From NCBI RefSeq assembly GCF_015477765.1, contig NZ_JADLQQ010000009.1, forward strand, positions 62,001 to 126,000: 64,000 bases of DNA, in the 5' to 3' direction. Positions 44,697 through 53,899 of this stretch are shown piece by piece (positions within the stretch are counted from its first letter, which is position 1; each line of letters opens with the position of its first letter). The notes beneath the pieces were generated by a model. That model did no database searches, had not been told where the DNA came from, and worked only from the letters and a program-made list of their open reading frames with translations. Position numbers and translations under genes: made by a program. This DNA comes from Nocardia transvalensis. Its GTDB lineage: Bacteria; Actinomycetota; Actinomycetes; Mycobacteriales; Mycobacteriaceae.

Positions 44697-44805
44697 CCGC
44701 CAACGGTACTCAAAATCAGTCGATGGCGATGAAGACGTTCGTCGTTACGGTGAACGCGTGCGCGGCGTGGGTGGTTGTGCGGTGCCGCCTCGGCCGAGGC
44801 GCGTA

Positions 44806-46095
44806 TCAGCCGGGGATGATCCGGCCGGTCAGGTGGTCGAGGGTGAGGTGGGTGTGCAGTCGCACGCCGGTGGACAAGACCGCGTCGTCGGCGTAGAAGG
44901 CGGGGTTGTGGTTGACCGCCAGGCCACGGCCGCCGGGGATCGGTTGGGGCGAGCCGTCGATCAGCTGGGTGTCCTGCGCGCCGAGAAGCACATAGAGGCC
45001 GCCGTAGGTGTTGACGAAGTAGGACACGTCGTCGTAGCCGAGTGTGGGTGTGACCTCGACAAGTTTGTCGGGGCCGATGACACGGGTGAACGTGGGCAGT
45101 GCCGAATCCACCCACCGCGGTTGGTTGTTCACCGCGGGTACCGGCTGCAGGAAGCTGGTTTGCGCGATACAGCCGTGGGCGCGGGCGATGTGGTCGGCGG
45201 TGCGATCGATGAGCTCCTGAGCCCGGTCCATGGTCGACTGGGCCACGCAGCGGACGGTGCCCCACAGTGTCACCGTCTCGCCGATGATGTTGAACCGGCC
45301 CACATCTTCGATATGGCCGATGGAGATGGTGACCGGCGCGAAGGCGTCCATCTGCCGGTAGAGCTGACCCGTCGCCGAGATGATGTCCGCGGCCGCGGGC
45401 ATCGGATCGATGCCCTGCCAGGGCGTGGAGGCGTGCACCTGGCGACCGGACACTACGATCTTCACCATGCAGGATGCGCCGAACTGATTTCCGGCCCGGT
45501 ATCCCACGTGGCCCAGGGGATAGGGGGACACGTGGTGGCCGTACACCATTGTGGGCCTGGGGTGTTCGAGTGCCTCCTCGGCCATCATCTGTGCCGCGCC
45601 GCCGGTTTCCCCGGCCGGCGGGCCCTCCTCGGCGGGCTGGAACACGAACAACACCGTGCCCGGCAGCCGATCCCGCACCTGTGCAAGAACACTCGCGGCG
45701 CCCATCAGCATCGCGGTGTGACAGTCGTGCCCGCAGGCGTGTGCGACCGGGAACGGCCCACCCGGATACTCGGTGTCGATCACCGTCGAGGCGAACGGCA
45801 CTCCCGAGGTTTCCCTGACCGGCAGTGCGTCGATGTCGGCCCGCAGCGCCATCGCTCGGTTGCCGGGCTGATCGCCCTCGAGGACACCTACCACACCGTG
45901 CCCGGCGATACCGGTGCGTATCTCGGTCAGCCCCAGTGTGTTCAGGTGATCGGCGATGAATCTCGCGGTGTCGGTCTCCCGGTTCGGCAGCTCCGGGTTT
46001 CGATGCAGATGATGCCGCCAGGTGATGACCTGCGGCTCGATCTGCCCGGTGAGCCGATCCAGCTCCTCGTGCAGGCCGTCTTTCGGTGTCGCCAT
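44806..46095 (-). CDS. M20 family amidohydrolase / peptidase
   Basis: A 429-residue metal-dependent amidohydrolase. ATG 46095 is chosen because GGAG lies 5 nt upstream; an upstream in-frame start would overlap the preceding gene. Motifs include WRHHLHRNPEL, AHACGHDCHTAML (C121, H123, H126 as metal ligands), PAEEG (E156/E157) and a dimerisation domain with GRQVHAS. Members of this amidohydrolase group cleave N-acyl amino acids or conjugates such as IAA- or hippurate-type amides. Last gene of the minus-strand catabolic set, 35 bp after the HSL-type hydrolase. Confidence 0.92.
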   Translation of the reverse strand: MATPKDGLHEELDRLTGQIEPQVITWRHHLHRNPELPNRETDTARFIADHLNTLGLTEIRTGIAGHGVVGVLEGDQPGNRAMALRADIDALPVRETSGVPFASTVIDTEYPGGPFPVAHACGHDCHTAMLMGAASVLAQVRDRLPGTVLFVFQPAEEGPPAGETGGAAQMMAEEALEHPRPTMVYGHHVSPYPLGHVGYRAGNQFGASCMVKIVVSGRQVHASTPWQGIDPMPAAADIISATGQLYRQMDAFAPVTISIGHIEDVGRFNIIGETVTLWGTVRCVAQSTMDRAQELIDRTADHIARAHGCIAQTSFLQPVPAVNNQPRWVDSALPTFTRVIGPDKLVEVTPTLGYDDVSYFVNTYGGLYVLLGAQDTQLIDGSPQPIPGGRGLAVNHNPAFYADDAVLSTGVRLHTHLTLDHLTGRIIPG

Positions 46096-46130
46096 CGCAA
46101 CTCCATTCGATGGTTGGTGAGCGGCGAGTT

Positions 46131-47357
46131 TCATCGGGTATGGGTGGTCAGGAACTGGTCGAGGACGCCGTAATTGATCTGGCTGGGCCAGCTGCCCCAG
46201 AACAGGTTGTAGCCGTGTTCGGCGAAGGGCAGCAGGACGGTTCGATGCGGCACGCCCACGGTGGCGAGCCGTTCATCGAGCAGCGTGGCTTGGCCATGGG
46301 GCACAACGTGATCGCTGGTGCCCTGCAGTTGCAGGGTCGGTGGGAGGCCGGGCCGGACGTAGGTGAGCGGGGAGGTGGCGTGGTAGGCCCCGGGGGCGGT
46401 CTCCGGGGAGCCGCCGAAGACCTGGGACTCCACCGGCCCGGCCACCGAAGGGCTGCCGGAGTCGACCATGAGGCGGGCGGTGTCGCTCGGGCCGTAGAAC
46501 GAAACCACCGCCCGCACAGGGTGTTCGGCCACCGGGCAGGACGGCGGGAACGTACCGGTGCCGGTGGTGTAGGCGGCCAGGAGTGCCAGATTCCCACCGG
46601 CGGAGGCACCGGCCACGGTGATGTTGTTCGGGTCGATGCGGAAGCGGTCGGCGCGCTGGGCGACCCAGCCGATCGCACACTTGACATCGGAGGTCTGCTG
46701 ATCCCAGCGCGGGGGTGGGGACAGGCGGTATTCGATGTCGAAGACGGTATATCCGCGGTCGACGAACCACTGAATCTGTCCGGGTAGCTGGTTGCGTCCT
46801 CCCTCGACCCAGGACCCGCCGTGCACGAACAACAGTGCGGGAGAGTCGGTCTCGGTTCGCGAGGGTCGACGCACATCCATCCGCAAGGGTTCGCCGTCGA
46901 CGGTGGCGTACACCTCGGTCAGGTCCGGCGGTCTCGTCACCGGTCCGGTGCCGAAGTAGGTCGGCAGCGACAGGGACACCTGGTTCGCCGCCGCCACCCG
47001 CACGGCCCAGCCCCACGGCACCACCGCACCCGTCAGCGCCGACGCGCTGACCAGCGCGACGCCGATGGTGGCCGCCCGCCACCGCAGCCGCCACGACAGG
47101 ACCGCCAACACCGCTCCGATGATTGCGGGGAGCAGCAGAGCCAGGGAGAACGAGGTGACCAAGAGCGACACCTGCCAGCCGCGTCCGGTAGGCAGCGTGG
47201 GGGAGAGCACCGCGGCCACCGCGATCACGACCACTGCGGCCCACAATGCGGTACCACCACCGAGTAGCCCGCGGCCCCATCGAGTCCGCGGCCACCGCCT
47301 CTGCTCGTGCGGCGGAACCGGCACTGTCGCAGCCTGTTCCGTCTTCGATTCCATCAT
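46131..47357 (-). CDS. Membrane-anchored HSL-type alpha/beta hydrolase
   Basis: A 408-residue protein. ATG 47357 follows GAGAGGGA; the codon at 47375 is an alternative. The N-terminal 150 residues have a basic head and about four hydrophobic helices, then comes a hormone-sensitive-lipase-type esterase: LLFVHGGSWVEGG (oxyanion HGG) and GASAGGNLAL (nucleophile Ser). The catalytic His is probably in AEHGYN near the end. It may be an ester hydrolase of the membrane or cell surface. It sits between the acyl-CoA ligase and the M20 gene. Confidence 0.88.
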   Translation of the reverse strand: MMESKTEQAATVPVPPHEQRRWPRTRWGRGLLGGGTALWAAVVVIAVAAVLSPTLPTGRGWQVSLLVTSFSLALLLPAIIGAVLAVLSWRLRWRAATIGVALVSASALTGAVVPWGWAVRVAAANQVSLSLPTYFGTGPVTRPPDLTEVYATVDGEPLRMDVRRPSRTETDSPALLFVHGGSWVEGGRNQLPGQIQWFVDRGYTVFDIEYRLSPPPRWDQQTSDVKCAIGWVAQRADRFRIDPNNITVAGASAGGNLALLAAYTTGTGTFPPSCPVAEHPVRAVVSFYGPSDTARLMVDSGSPSVAGPVESQVFGGSPETAPGAYHATSPLTYVRPGLPPTLQLQGTSDHVVPHGQATLLDERLATVGVPHRTVLLPFAEHGYNLFWGSWPSQINYGVLDQFLTTHTR

Positions 47358-47389
47358 CGCAGTCCCTCTCGGCATGCCACATCCGTCGC

Positions 47390-48904
47390 TCAACGACAGG
47401 TGGATGCCTGGTTCGTCGCCTCGGTCAATTGCTTCCAGTCGAGGGCGCGTTTGAGGATCTTCCCGGTGGCGCCCTTGGGAAGTTGGTCTGTGAAGGCCCA
47501 TCGGTGTGGCACCTTGTAGGCCGACAACCGCTGTTTCGCCCACGCCCGCAACTGTTCCGGGTCGATCCGACTGCCAGGGGCGGCGACCACGACCGCGGCG
47601 ACCTCTTCGCCGTAGTGGTCGTCGGGCACGCCGATCACGGCCGCTTCGACGATGTCGGGATGCTGGTAGAGCACCTCCTCGACCTCGGCCGGATACACGT
47701 TGTAGCCGCCGCGGATGATGAGATCCTTTGCACGGTCGACGATGTAGAGGTACCCGTCGACGTCGACACGGCCCAGATCTCCCGTCCTCAACCAGCCGTC
47801 GGCCAGGGTGTCGGCGGTGGCGTCGGGGCGGTTCCAGTAGCCCTTCATGATGTTGGGACCGCGTAGGAAGATCTCACCGACCTCATCGACGGGTAGTGCA
47901 TTGCCGTCCGGGTCACGAATTTCGGCCGACGTCCCGGGCAGCGGTTTACCCACCGATCCCACCCGCTGCCTCCCGAAGGGATTGAACGTGGCCACGGCGG
48001 CCGATTCGGTGAGTCCGTAGCCTTCGACGATCCTGCAGCCGAAGCGCTGCGAGAAGGCGCGGAGCACCTCCCCGGGCAGCGCCGCCCCACCCGACACCGC
48101 CAGCCGCAGACCGGCGAAATCCTGGGGCCCGTAGCCATCGGTGGTGTGCAGCATGGCATTCCACATCGTCGGCACGCCCGCGACGACCGTGAGCCGGTGA
48201 TAGCGAATCGTGGCGATCATGGCCCGCGCATCGAAGGGCGACACCATCGACAGTGAGGCGCCGGAGTGCAGTACGGGCAGCAGGCAGGCGGCCTGGCCGA
48301 AGACATGGAACAGCGGCAGCCCGGTTCCGAACCGCTCGCCGGGGGCGAGCCGGAAGTGGCAGGCGAAGGTTCGTGCCGCCTCGATCAGATTGTCGACCGT
48401 GAGCTCGACACCCTTGGGCTTACCGGTGGTGCCGGAGGTGTAGAGCAGGACCGCGGTGTCGTCGCCGCGCCGCGGCACCGGTCCGGTCACAGGCCGTGCG
48501 GTATCGGAGCCCGCATCGGGTGGGAGAACCCGGAACGGGATGTCCCGCTCGGCCGCCGCGCGGTCCGTCGCATCCGGTGCGTCGTGCCAGGCAATGGCGA
48601 ACCGGGCGCCGGAATCGTCGAGCACATAAGCGATTTCGGGTGCGGTCGCCATGGTGTTCATGGTGATGACGACCGCACCGATCAACTGCGCACCCAGATA
48701 GGCGACGACGAATTCCGGGACGGTCGGCGCTACCAGCAGCACCCGGTCACCGACGGTGATACCGGACGCTCGGAGCATGGCGCCGTAGGCGGCGCTGCGG
48801 CGCGCCAGTTCGCCGTAGCCGATTCGCTGGTCCACGGTGCGCAATGCGGCAGCGTCCGGACTGTCGATCGCGTTCTGCCAGAAGCGATCCGCGACATTGG
48901 GCAA
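47390..48904 (-). CDS. AMP-dependent acyl-CoA synthetase / ligase
   Basis: A 504-residue ANL-superfamily enzyme, which activates a carboxylic acid with ATP and CoA. Present are the P-loop YTSGTTGKPKG, GYGLTE, GWLRTGD and PKGATGKILK with the late catalytic Lys. Its length fits a medium- or long-chain or aryl acid ligase. It is in line with an MFS importer, an amidase and an aldolase-like protein, suggesting uptake and activation of an acid released from an amide. The substrate is unknown. Confidence 0.94.
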   Translation of the reverse strand: MPNVADRFWQNAIDSPDAAALRTVDQRIGYGELARRSAAYGAMLRASGITVGDRVLLVAPTVPEFVVAYLGAQLIGAVVITMNTMATAPEIAYVLDDSGARFAIAWHDAPDATDRAAAERDIPFRVLPPDAGSDTARPVTGPVPRRGDDTAVLLYTSGTTGKPKGVELTVDNLIEAARTFACHFRLAPGERFGTGLPLFHVFGQAACLLPVLHSGASLSMVSPFDARAMIATIRYHRLTVVAGVPTMWNAMLHTTDGYGPQDFAGLRLAVSGGAALPGEVLRAFSQRFGCRIVEGYGLTESAAVATFNPFGRQRVGSVGKPLPGTSAEIRDPDGNALPVDEVGEIFLRGPNIMKGYWNRPDATADTLADGWLRTGDLGRVDVDGYLYIVDRAKDLIIRGGYNVYPAEVEEVLYQHPDIVEAAVIGVPDDHYGEEVAAVVVAAPGSRIDPEQLRAWAKQRLSAYKVPHRWAFTDQLPKGATGKILKRALDWKQLTEATNQASTCR

Positions 48905-48931
48905 GGTTCCTCCCGGAGAGATCGATGGTGG

Positions 48932-50272
48932 TCAGGGCTGTGCGGGAGCGACGACCACGGCCGGTCGTGGCAGCACGGTCTCGGGGAGCACCCAGGCGCT
49001 GCCCAGCGTGCACAGCGCCATGAGCATCAGGAAGGCGGACACCGCCGCCGTGCCGCCGGTGGCCGCCAGCAGCGCGGTCATCACGAACGGTGTGCCGCCG
49101 CTGACCAGGACCGCCGCCAGCTGATAGGCCAGCGTGACCCCCGAATAGCGGATCCGCGGCTCGAACATCTCGGCCAGGTACGCCGCCACCGGCCCGTACA
49201 CCAGGCCACACCCGGCGGTGCCGACCAGGGCGGCCAGCACGACGGCAGGGAACGAGGCGGTGTCCACCAGCCAGAAGTAGGGGAATGCCCAGGCCGCCAG
49301 GATCGCCGCGCCGGCCAGTATGAGGGGGCGGCGGCCGTGCCGGTCGGACAGCGAACCCGAGAGGTAGATGACCGGAACAGCCAGGGCGGAGATGGCCAGC
49401 GACACCATCAGCAGGTCGTGGCGGGCCAACCCGAGCTCGCGGACGCCATAGTCGAGGATGCCCGCGATGTTGATGTAGAAGGCCGCATTGCAACCGAACA
49501 GGAGACAGGCGCCGAGTAGCACCAGCTTCGAATGTTCGCGCACCACTTCGAGAACCGGCGCTGGGGCGACCGCGGCGGAGGTGTCGGCGGCGCGTGCGTG
49601 CAGTCGGCGGAACTGCGGCGATTCCTCGATGCGCAGCTGGATGAACAGCACCACCGGGAACAGCAGCGCGCTGGCCAGGAACGGGATGCGCCACCCCCAC
49701 TGGTCGAAGGACGGCCCCTGGACCAACCGGCCCACCAGCAGGAATACGCAGGTCCCCAGCAGCAGGCCGATCGGCACGCCCAGCTGTCCGAAGGTTCCCG
49801 CCCGGCCCTTGCGGTCCGGCCGGGTGGTCTCGGTGAGCAACAGGGTGATTCCGCCCCACTGGCCGCCCACCGCGATGCCTTGCAGAAAGCGCAAGGCCAC
49901 CAACAGGATCGGCGCCGCCACCCCGATGCGCTCGGCGGTCGGCAGCAGGCCGATGGCACAGGTCGCCAGCGCGACCAGCGCCAGGCAGGCCACCAGCGCG
50001 GGCTTACGCCCGAACCTATCGCCCACGTGCCCGAACACCAGCCCGCCCAGCGGCCGCGCGATGAAGCCCGCCCAGAAGGTGCTGAACGACAGCAATGTCC
50101 CCATCAGCGGCGAGGCGCTGGGGAAGAACAGCGTGCCGAAGACCAAGGCCGCTGCGGTGCCGTAGATGAAGAAGTCGTACCACTCGATCGAACTGCCGAT
50201 CAGGCCCGCGGCCATGAGTGTGCGCAGCTTCCGCTGGTCCGCGGTGGTGGAAGGAGTCGACTCCGATGTCAT
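48932..50272 (-). CDS. MFS transporter, metabolite:H+ symporter type
   Basis: A 446-residue, 12-TM transporter. It starts with SSIEWYDFFIYGTAAALVF and has GHVGDRFGRKPAL between TM2 and TM3, the markers of the MHS group (shikimate, alpha-ketoglutarate, proline-betaine and similar importers). ATG 50272 follows GGAG by 6 nt and overlaps the stop of the amidase gene (ATGA). It probably imports the substrate of this catabolic set. Confidence 0.92.
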   Translation of the reverse strand: MTSESTPSTTADQRKLRTLMAAGLIGSSIEWYDFFIYGTAAALVFGTLFFPSASPLMGTLLSFSTFWAGFIARPLGGLVFGHVGDRFGRKPALVACLALVALATCAIGLLPTAERIGVAAPILLVALRFLQGIAVGGQWGGITLLLTETTRPDRKGRAGTFGQLGVPIGLLLGTCVFLLVGRLVQGPSFDQWGWRIPFLASALLFPVVLFIQLRIEESPQFRRLHARAADTSAAVAPAPVLEVVREHSKLVLLGACLLFGCNAAFYINIAGILDYGVRELGLARHDLLMVSLAISALAVPVIYLSGSLSDRHGRRPLILAGAAILAAWAFPYFWLVDTASFPAVVLAALVGTAGCGLVYGPVAAYLAEMFEPRIRYSGVTLAYQLAAVLVSGGTPFVMTALLAATGGTAAVSAFLMLMALCTLGSAWVLPETVLPRPAVVVAPAQP

Positions 50273-51690
50273 GGCAATCTCCGGGTGGTGGCGGGCCGCC
50301 AGGGCGCGCGGGGCATGGGACGGGCCTGCTCGAGTTGCGCGGCCACCGGCAGGATCGTGGTCTCGCCGTTGGGCGGCCCGACCAGCTGCACCGCCAGCGG
50401 CAGGCCGTCCTCGCCGATCCCCACCGGAATGGAGGCGGCAGGATTGCCCGCGACGTTCCAGATCGCGGTGTAGGTGATCATCGGGAAGCATGCGAGGGTC
50501 GCCGCCAGGCTGCCCTTCCCGTCCAGGACACCGATGCGCGGGGGACGGATCGCAGTGGCCGGCGTCAGGAGCAGGTCGTAGTGGTCGAAGAGGCGATTGA
50601 GCTTGCGGGCCAGCGACTCTCCGGCGCGGATCGCCCACTGCACCACCGGCCGACGCGCCCACATCCCCGCCCGGAGTGTCTGTCTGGTGCGGCGCTCCAA
50701 CAGCTCCGGGTGTTCGACCACGGCCGCCTCGGCGCGCACGCCTCCGTAGAACTGCGCCAGCAGTGCCGATGTGGCGTCGGGATAGTGCGGGTCGACCTCG
50801 TCCACCTGGTGTCCGAGGCCGGACAGCAGCAGGGCGGCCGTCTCCAGCGCGTGCACGTGCTCCGGATGCGGCGTCAGCAGCGGAGTGGTCGTTTTCGCGG
50901 AGAACCCGATCCGCAACGGGCGCGGCTTGCACGCGGCGTCCACGAATGACATCTCCGGCTCAGGGGCGCGAAATCGATCGCCGGGTACGGAGCCGCGGAT
51001 GACGTCGTACACGAGGGCGCTCTCGAGCACGGTGTGGGTGAGCGGACCGGTCGTTCCCAATGCCGACCACAGCGCCCTCATCGGCGCGGGGGACACCCGG
51101 CCCCGCTGCGGTTTCAGCCCGAACAACCCGCAGCATGCGGCGGGGATACGGATCGACCCACCGCCGTCGCCGCCCAACGCCACCGGCACCAGCCCGGCGG
51201 CCACGGCCGCCGCCGAGCCGCCACTCGAGCCTCCGGGAGAACGCGTGGGATCCCACGGGTTTCGCGTGACGCCGTAGGTGCTCGATTCGGTGAACGGCCA
51301 CTGCCCGAACTCGCTCATGGCGGTCTTCCCCACGATCACCGCCCCGGCGGCCCGCAGTCGGCGTACCACTTCGGCGTCGGCGCGCGCCGGTGTGTGGTTG
51401 GCCCGGGTACCGAAAGTTGTTGTGGCACCGGCGACGTCGATCTCCTCCTTGACCGCGACCGGGATGCCGTGCAGCGGTCCGAGCGGCTCGCCCGATACTC
51501 GCTGCCGGTCGCGTTCGGCGGCCTCACCTCGCGCCTCGTCCCGCAGCACAGTGGTGAACGCACCCAGCGCGGAGGCTCGATCGATGGCATCTACGGTCGC
51601 GTCGATCAGTTCCGCCGCGCTCAGTTCGCCGGATGTCAGCGCGGCGCGCTGCCGGACCACGCCCGCAGCTGCGATCTCGTTGTCGGTCAT
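50269..51690 (-). CDS. Amidase (amidase signature family)
   Basis: A 473-residue amidase with the Ser-cis-Ser-Lys triad: K81 (AVKEEID), S155 (SPGGSSGGS) and nucleophile S179 (GGDGGGSIRIP). It hydrolyses an amide to an acid and ammonia. The product acid may be the substrate of the acyl-CoA ligase two genes downstream. The stop overlaps the MFS start (ATGA), and 12 bp separate it from the aldolase-like gene upstream. The substrate is not predictable. Confidence 0.94.
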   Translation of the reverse strand: MTDNEIAAAGVVRQRAALTSGELSAAELIDATVDAIDRASALGAFTTVLRDEARGEAAERDRQRVSGEPLGPLHGIPVAVKEEIDVAGATTTFGTRANHTPARADAEVVRRLRAAGAVIVGKTAMSEFGQWPFTESSTYGVTRNPWDPTRSPGGSSGGSAAAVAAGLVPVALGGDGGGSIRIPAACCGLFGLKPQRGRVSPAPMRALWSALGTTGPLTHTVLESALVYDVIRGSVPGDRFRAPEPEMSFVDAACKPRPLRIGFSAKTTTPLLTPHPEHVHALETAALLLSGLGHQVDEVDPHYPDATSALLAQFYGGVRAEAAVVEHPELLERRTRQTLRAGMWARRPVVQWAIRAGESLARKLNRLFDHYDLLLTPATAIRPPRIGVLDGKGSLAATLACFPMITYTAIWNVAGNPAASIPVGIGEDGLPLAVQLVGPPNGETTILPVAAQLEQARPMPRAPWRPATTRRLP

Positions 51691-51702
51691 AGGTTTTCGC
51701 CG

Positions 51703-52491
51703 TCAGTCGAACAGGTCGGGTTGTTCGCGGCTGATCTGCTGATACAGCGGCTGGAATTGGATCCACCCGGCCAGGCTGCTGCCGACCTGCTGGTGCGTCA
51801 GTGCCGCGCTGTCGGGGTCGATCGGCACGGGTTGGCCGGCGGCCTTGGCGAGCAGCTGGACCTGGCAGGAGCGTTCCATCGTGATGAACCACCAGGAGGC
51901 GGCGTCCACGGTGTCGCCGACGGTGAGCAGGCCGTGGTTGCGCAGGATGACGGCCTTGTGATCGGCGAGGGCGGCGGCGATGCGCTTGCCCTCCTCGAGG
52001 TCGGTGACCACCCCGGTGTAGTCGTCGAACAGGCCGTGGTCCCGATAGAACGCGCAGGCGTCCTGGGTGATCGGCTCCAGTCTGTCGCCGAGCGTCGACA
52101 GCGCGCGCCCGTAGGTGGAGTGGCTGTGGCAGGCGGCCACCACGTCCGGGCGGGCCCGGTGCACCTGGGAGTGGATGGCGAAGGCGGCGTCGTTGACCGT
52201 GTACCGGCCCTCCACCACCTCGCCCTGATGGTTGACCAGGACCAGGTCGCTGACCCGAATGTGCTTGAAGGACATGCCGAACGGGTTGACCCAGAAGTGA
52301 TCGGTCAGCTCCGGGTCGCGTGCGGTGATGTGCCCGGCCACGCCTTCCTCGAACCCGAACTTGCCGAACAGTCGAAACGCGGCGGCGAGTCGCTGCTTGC
52401 GGTGCCGACGCTCGTCCGCCACGGTGTCGAACGAGGGCGGCATCGGCACGCCCGAAAGTGCCTTCTCCAGGATCTGCTCGGTATCAGGCAT
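51703..52491 (-). CDS. Class II aldolase/adducin family protein
   Basis: A 262-residue protein. ATG 52491 follows a strong AAGGAGG; the in-frame extension upstream is not needed. Zinc ligands of the family are present: H122 and H124 (ACHSHSTYG) and H186 (LRNHGLL), with acidic residues in FEEGVAGHIT. Members act as aldolases or decarboxylases on phosphorylated or hydroxy acids, and some actinomycete ones are part of aromatic or amide catabolism. It leads the minus-strand set, and a PucR-type regulator gene diverges from it. Confidence 0.92.
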   Translation of the reverse strand: MPDTEQILEKALSGVPMPPSFDTVADERRHRKQRLAAAFRLFGKFGFEEGVAGHITARDPELTDHFWVNPFGMSFKHIRVSDLVLVNHQGEVVEGRYTVNDAAFAIHSQVHRARPDVVAACHSHSTYGRALSTLGDRLEPITQDACAFYRDHGLFDDYTGVVTDLEEGKRIAAALADHKAVILRNHGLLTVGDTVDAASWWFITMERSCQVQLLAKAAGQPVPIDPDSAALTHQQVGSSLAGWIQFQPLYQQISREQPDLFD

Positions 52492-52629
52492 CGGAAACCT
52501 CCTTGTCGAGCATCTGCTGTGCCTATCGATGACCAACTACAACACCTGTCGTCCGCCCCCATCTAGGCTGTTTGGAGACAGTGCTGACCCTGTTGGTTGT
52601 CCGAAACCGACAATGGGGATGGAGTGATC

Positions 52630-53811
52630 GTGAAACAGGTGACGAGTAACCGAGCGCGGGCTCGGCTGATCGAACACGCCCGCGAGCCGGCCGTGGCGCA
52701 GACCATGGTCCGAGCCATGGTGCGGGCCTCGCGCGAGGCGTCGCCTCCGATCGCGGCCTTACCGGAGGAGGAGATCCGCCGCCACGCCCGGGTCCTGTTG
52801 CGGGGCATCGTGACCGACGACAGCACGCCGAGCGAGGAGGTCCTGGCCGCGGCCGAACGCCTGGGCTCGCAGCGGGCTCAGCAGGGCATATCGATAGAAG
52901 CCCTGCTGGACGGGGTCCAGGCCAGCCTGTCCTGTATGAAGCGGATGCTCATCGAGCAGGGGCACGCACTGGCGGTCCCGCCACAGGCACTGCTCGATGC
53001 CGTCGTCCACCTCGACCAGATCGGCACCGTGGTGGTGCACCGTATCGTGCACACCCACCGCGAGACCGAGCTGAACCTGGCGCGCACTCGAACCGAGCGT
53101 GAAACCCAAACGCTGCGACAGCTTTTGCACGGCGAGCAGACCTCCTCGGGCGTGCCACTCACCGCGTCGGCCACCTATCACTGTGTGGTCAGCGATATCA
53201 GCGATCCGACCGTCGCGGGACGCCTGGCGACCGCGCTGATGGCCGGTGGCACGGGACTGAGCGGGCTGGTCGATGGGCGGCTGGTGGCCTTGGTTGCCCG
53301 GTTGCCTCGGCTCGGCGACGACTGCCCGTTACTCGTGGCGGCTCCCGCCGCCCGGCCCGCACAGGTGGCCCCGCTGTACGAGCTCGCCCGCCGGGCGTTG
53401 CGGGCAGGTCATGCGGCAGGGCTGTCCGGACTGCGCAAGCTCACCGATCTGGCCTTGCTCACCGCCACCCACAATCAGCCGGAACTGGGCGGAATTCTGG
53501 CGTCGCAGCTGCTCACCGGCCTCGATCCCACCGACCCGTTCCACGGCGATCTCGCCGAGACCGCGCTGGCCTACCTCGACCACCGCGGCCGCATCGAACC
53601 CACCGCCCTCGCGCTGCACATCCACACCAACACCGTCAAATACCGCTTACGGCGTTTCAGCGAACTCACCGGCCACCGCCTGACCGGCCCCGACCACACC
53701 ACCGTTGCCGAGACTGCACACCAGTGGTGGGCACTGCAACACTGGCTGTTTCATTCCCGCCGCGGGCTAGGTGCTCCCCGAGCCGTCCACGGCGGTGCCG
53801 GGCTGCGGTAG
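52630..53811 (+). CDS. PucR/CdaR-type transcriptional regulator
   Basis: A 393-residue regulator. GTG 52630 is preferred because GGAG ends 5 nt upstream; TTG 52597 or GTG 52624 are other options. The N-terminal half is helical (sensor part, RsbT/CdaR-like), the C-terminal part has ALAYLDHRGRIEPTALALHIHTNTVKYRLRRF, the HTH_30 motif of PucR/CdaR proteins. It diverges from the aldolase gene across about 140 bp and is probably the activator of the catabolic set. The intergenic region carries a modest inverted repeat TTGTC-N7-GACAA (about 52597-52613) near the start. Confidence 0.88.
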   Translation: MKQVTSNRARARLIEHAREPAVAQTMVRAMVRASREASPPIAALPEEEIRRHARVLLRGIVTDDSTPSEEVLAAAERLGSQRAQQGISIEALLDGVQASLSCMKRMLIEQGHALAVPPQALLDAVVHLDQIGTVVVHRIVHTHRETELNLARTRTERETQTLRQLLHGEQTSSGVPLTASATYHCVVSDISDPTVAGRLATALMAGGTGLSGLVDGRLVALVARLPRLGDDCPLLVAAPAARPAQVAPLYELARRALRAGHAAGLSGLRKLTDLALLTATHNQPELGGILASQLLTGLDPTDPFHGDLAETALAYLDHRGRIEPTALALHIHTNTVKYRLRRFSELTGHRLTGPDHTTVAETAHQWWALQHWLFHSRRGLGAPRAVHGGAGLR

Positions 53812-53862
53812 CGGGACGAGGACGTCGGGGTGGGAGGCAGCGGACAGGTACGCGATCACGAG

Positions 53863-53893
53863 TTGGAGCTTCAATCAAAACTCTCCTTATGAT
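53863..53893 (+). promoter_or_regulatory. Promoter for a probable leaderless lysR transcript
   Basis: TTGGAG (53863-53868) and TATGAT (53888-53893) are 19 bp apart, and the ATG at 53900 follows the -10 box by only 6 bases. No ribosome site is visible, so transcription probably starts at the first codon, as is common in mycobacteria and their relatives. Confidence 0.6.
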
Positions 53894-53899
53894 TCGGTG

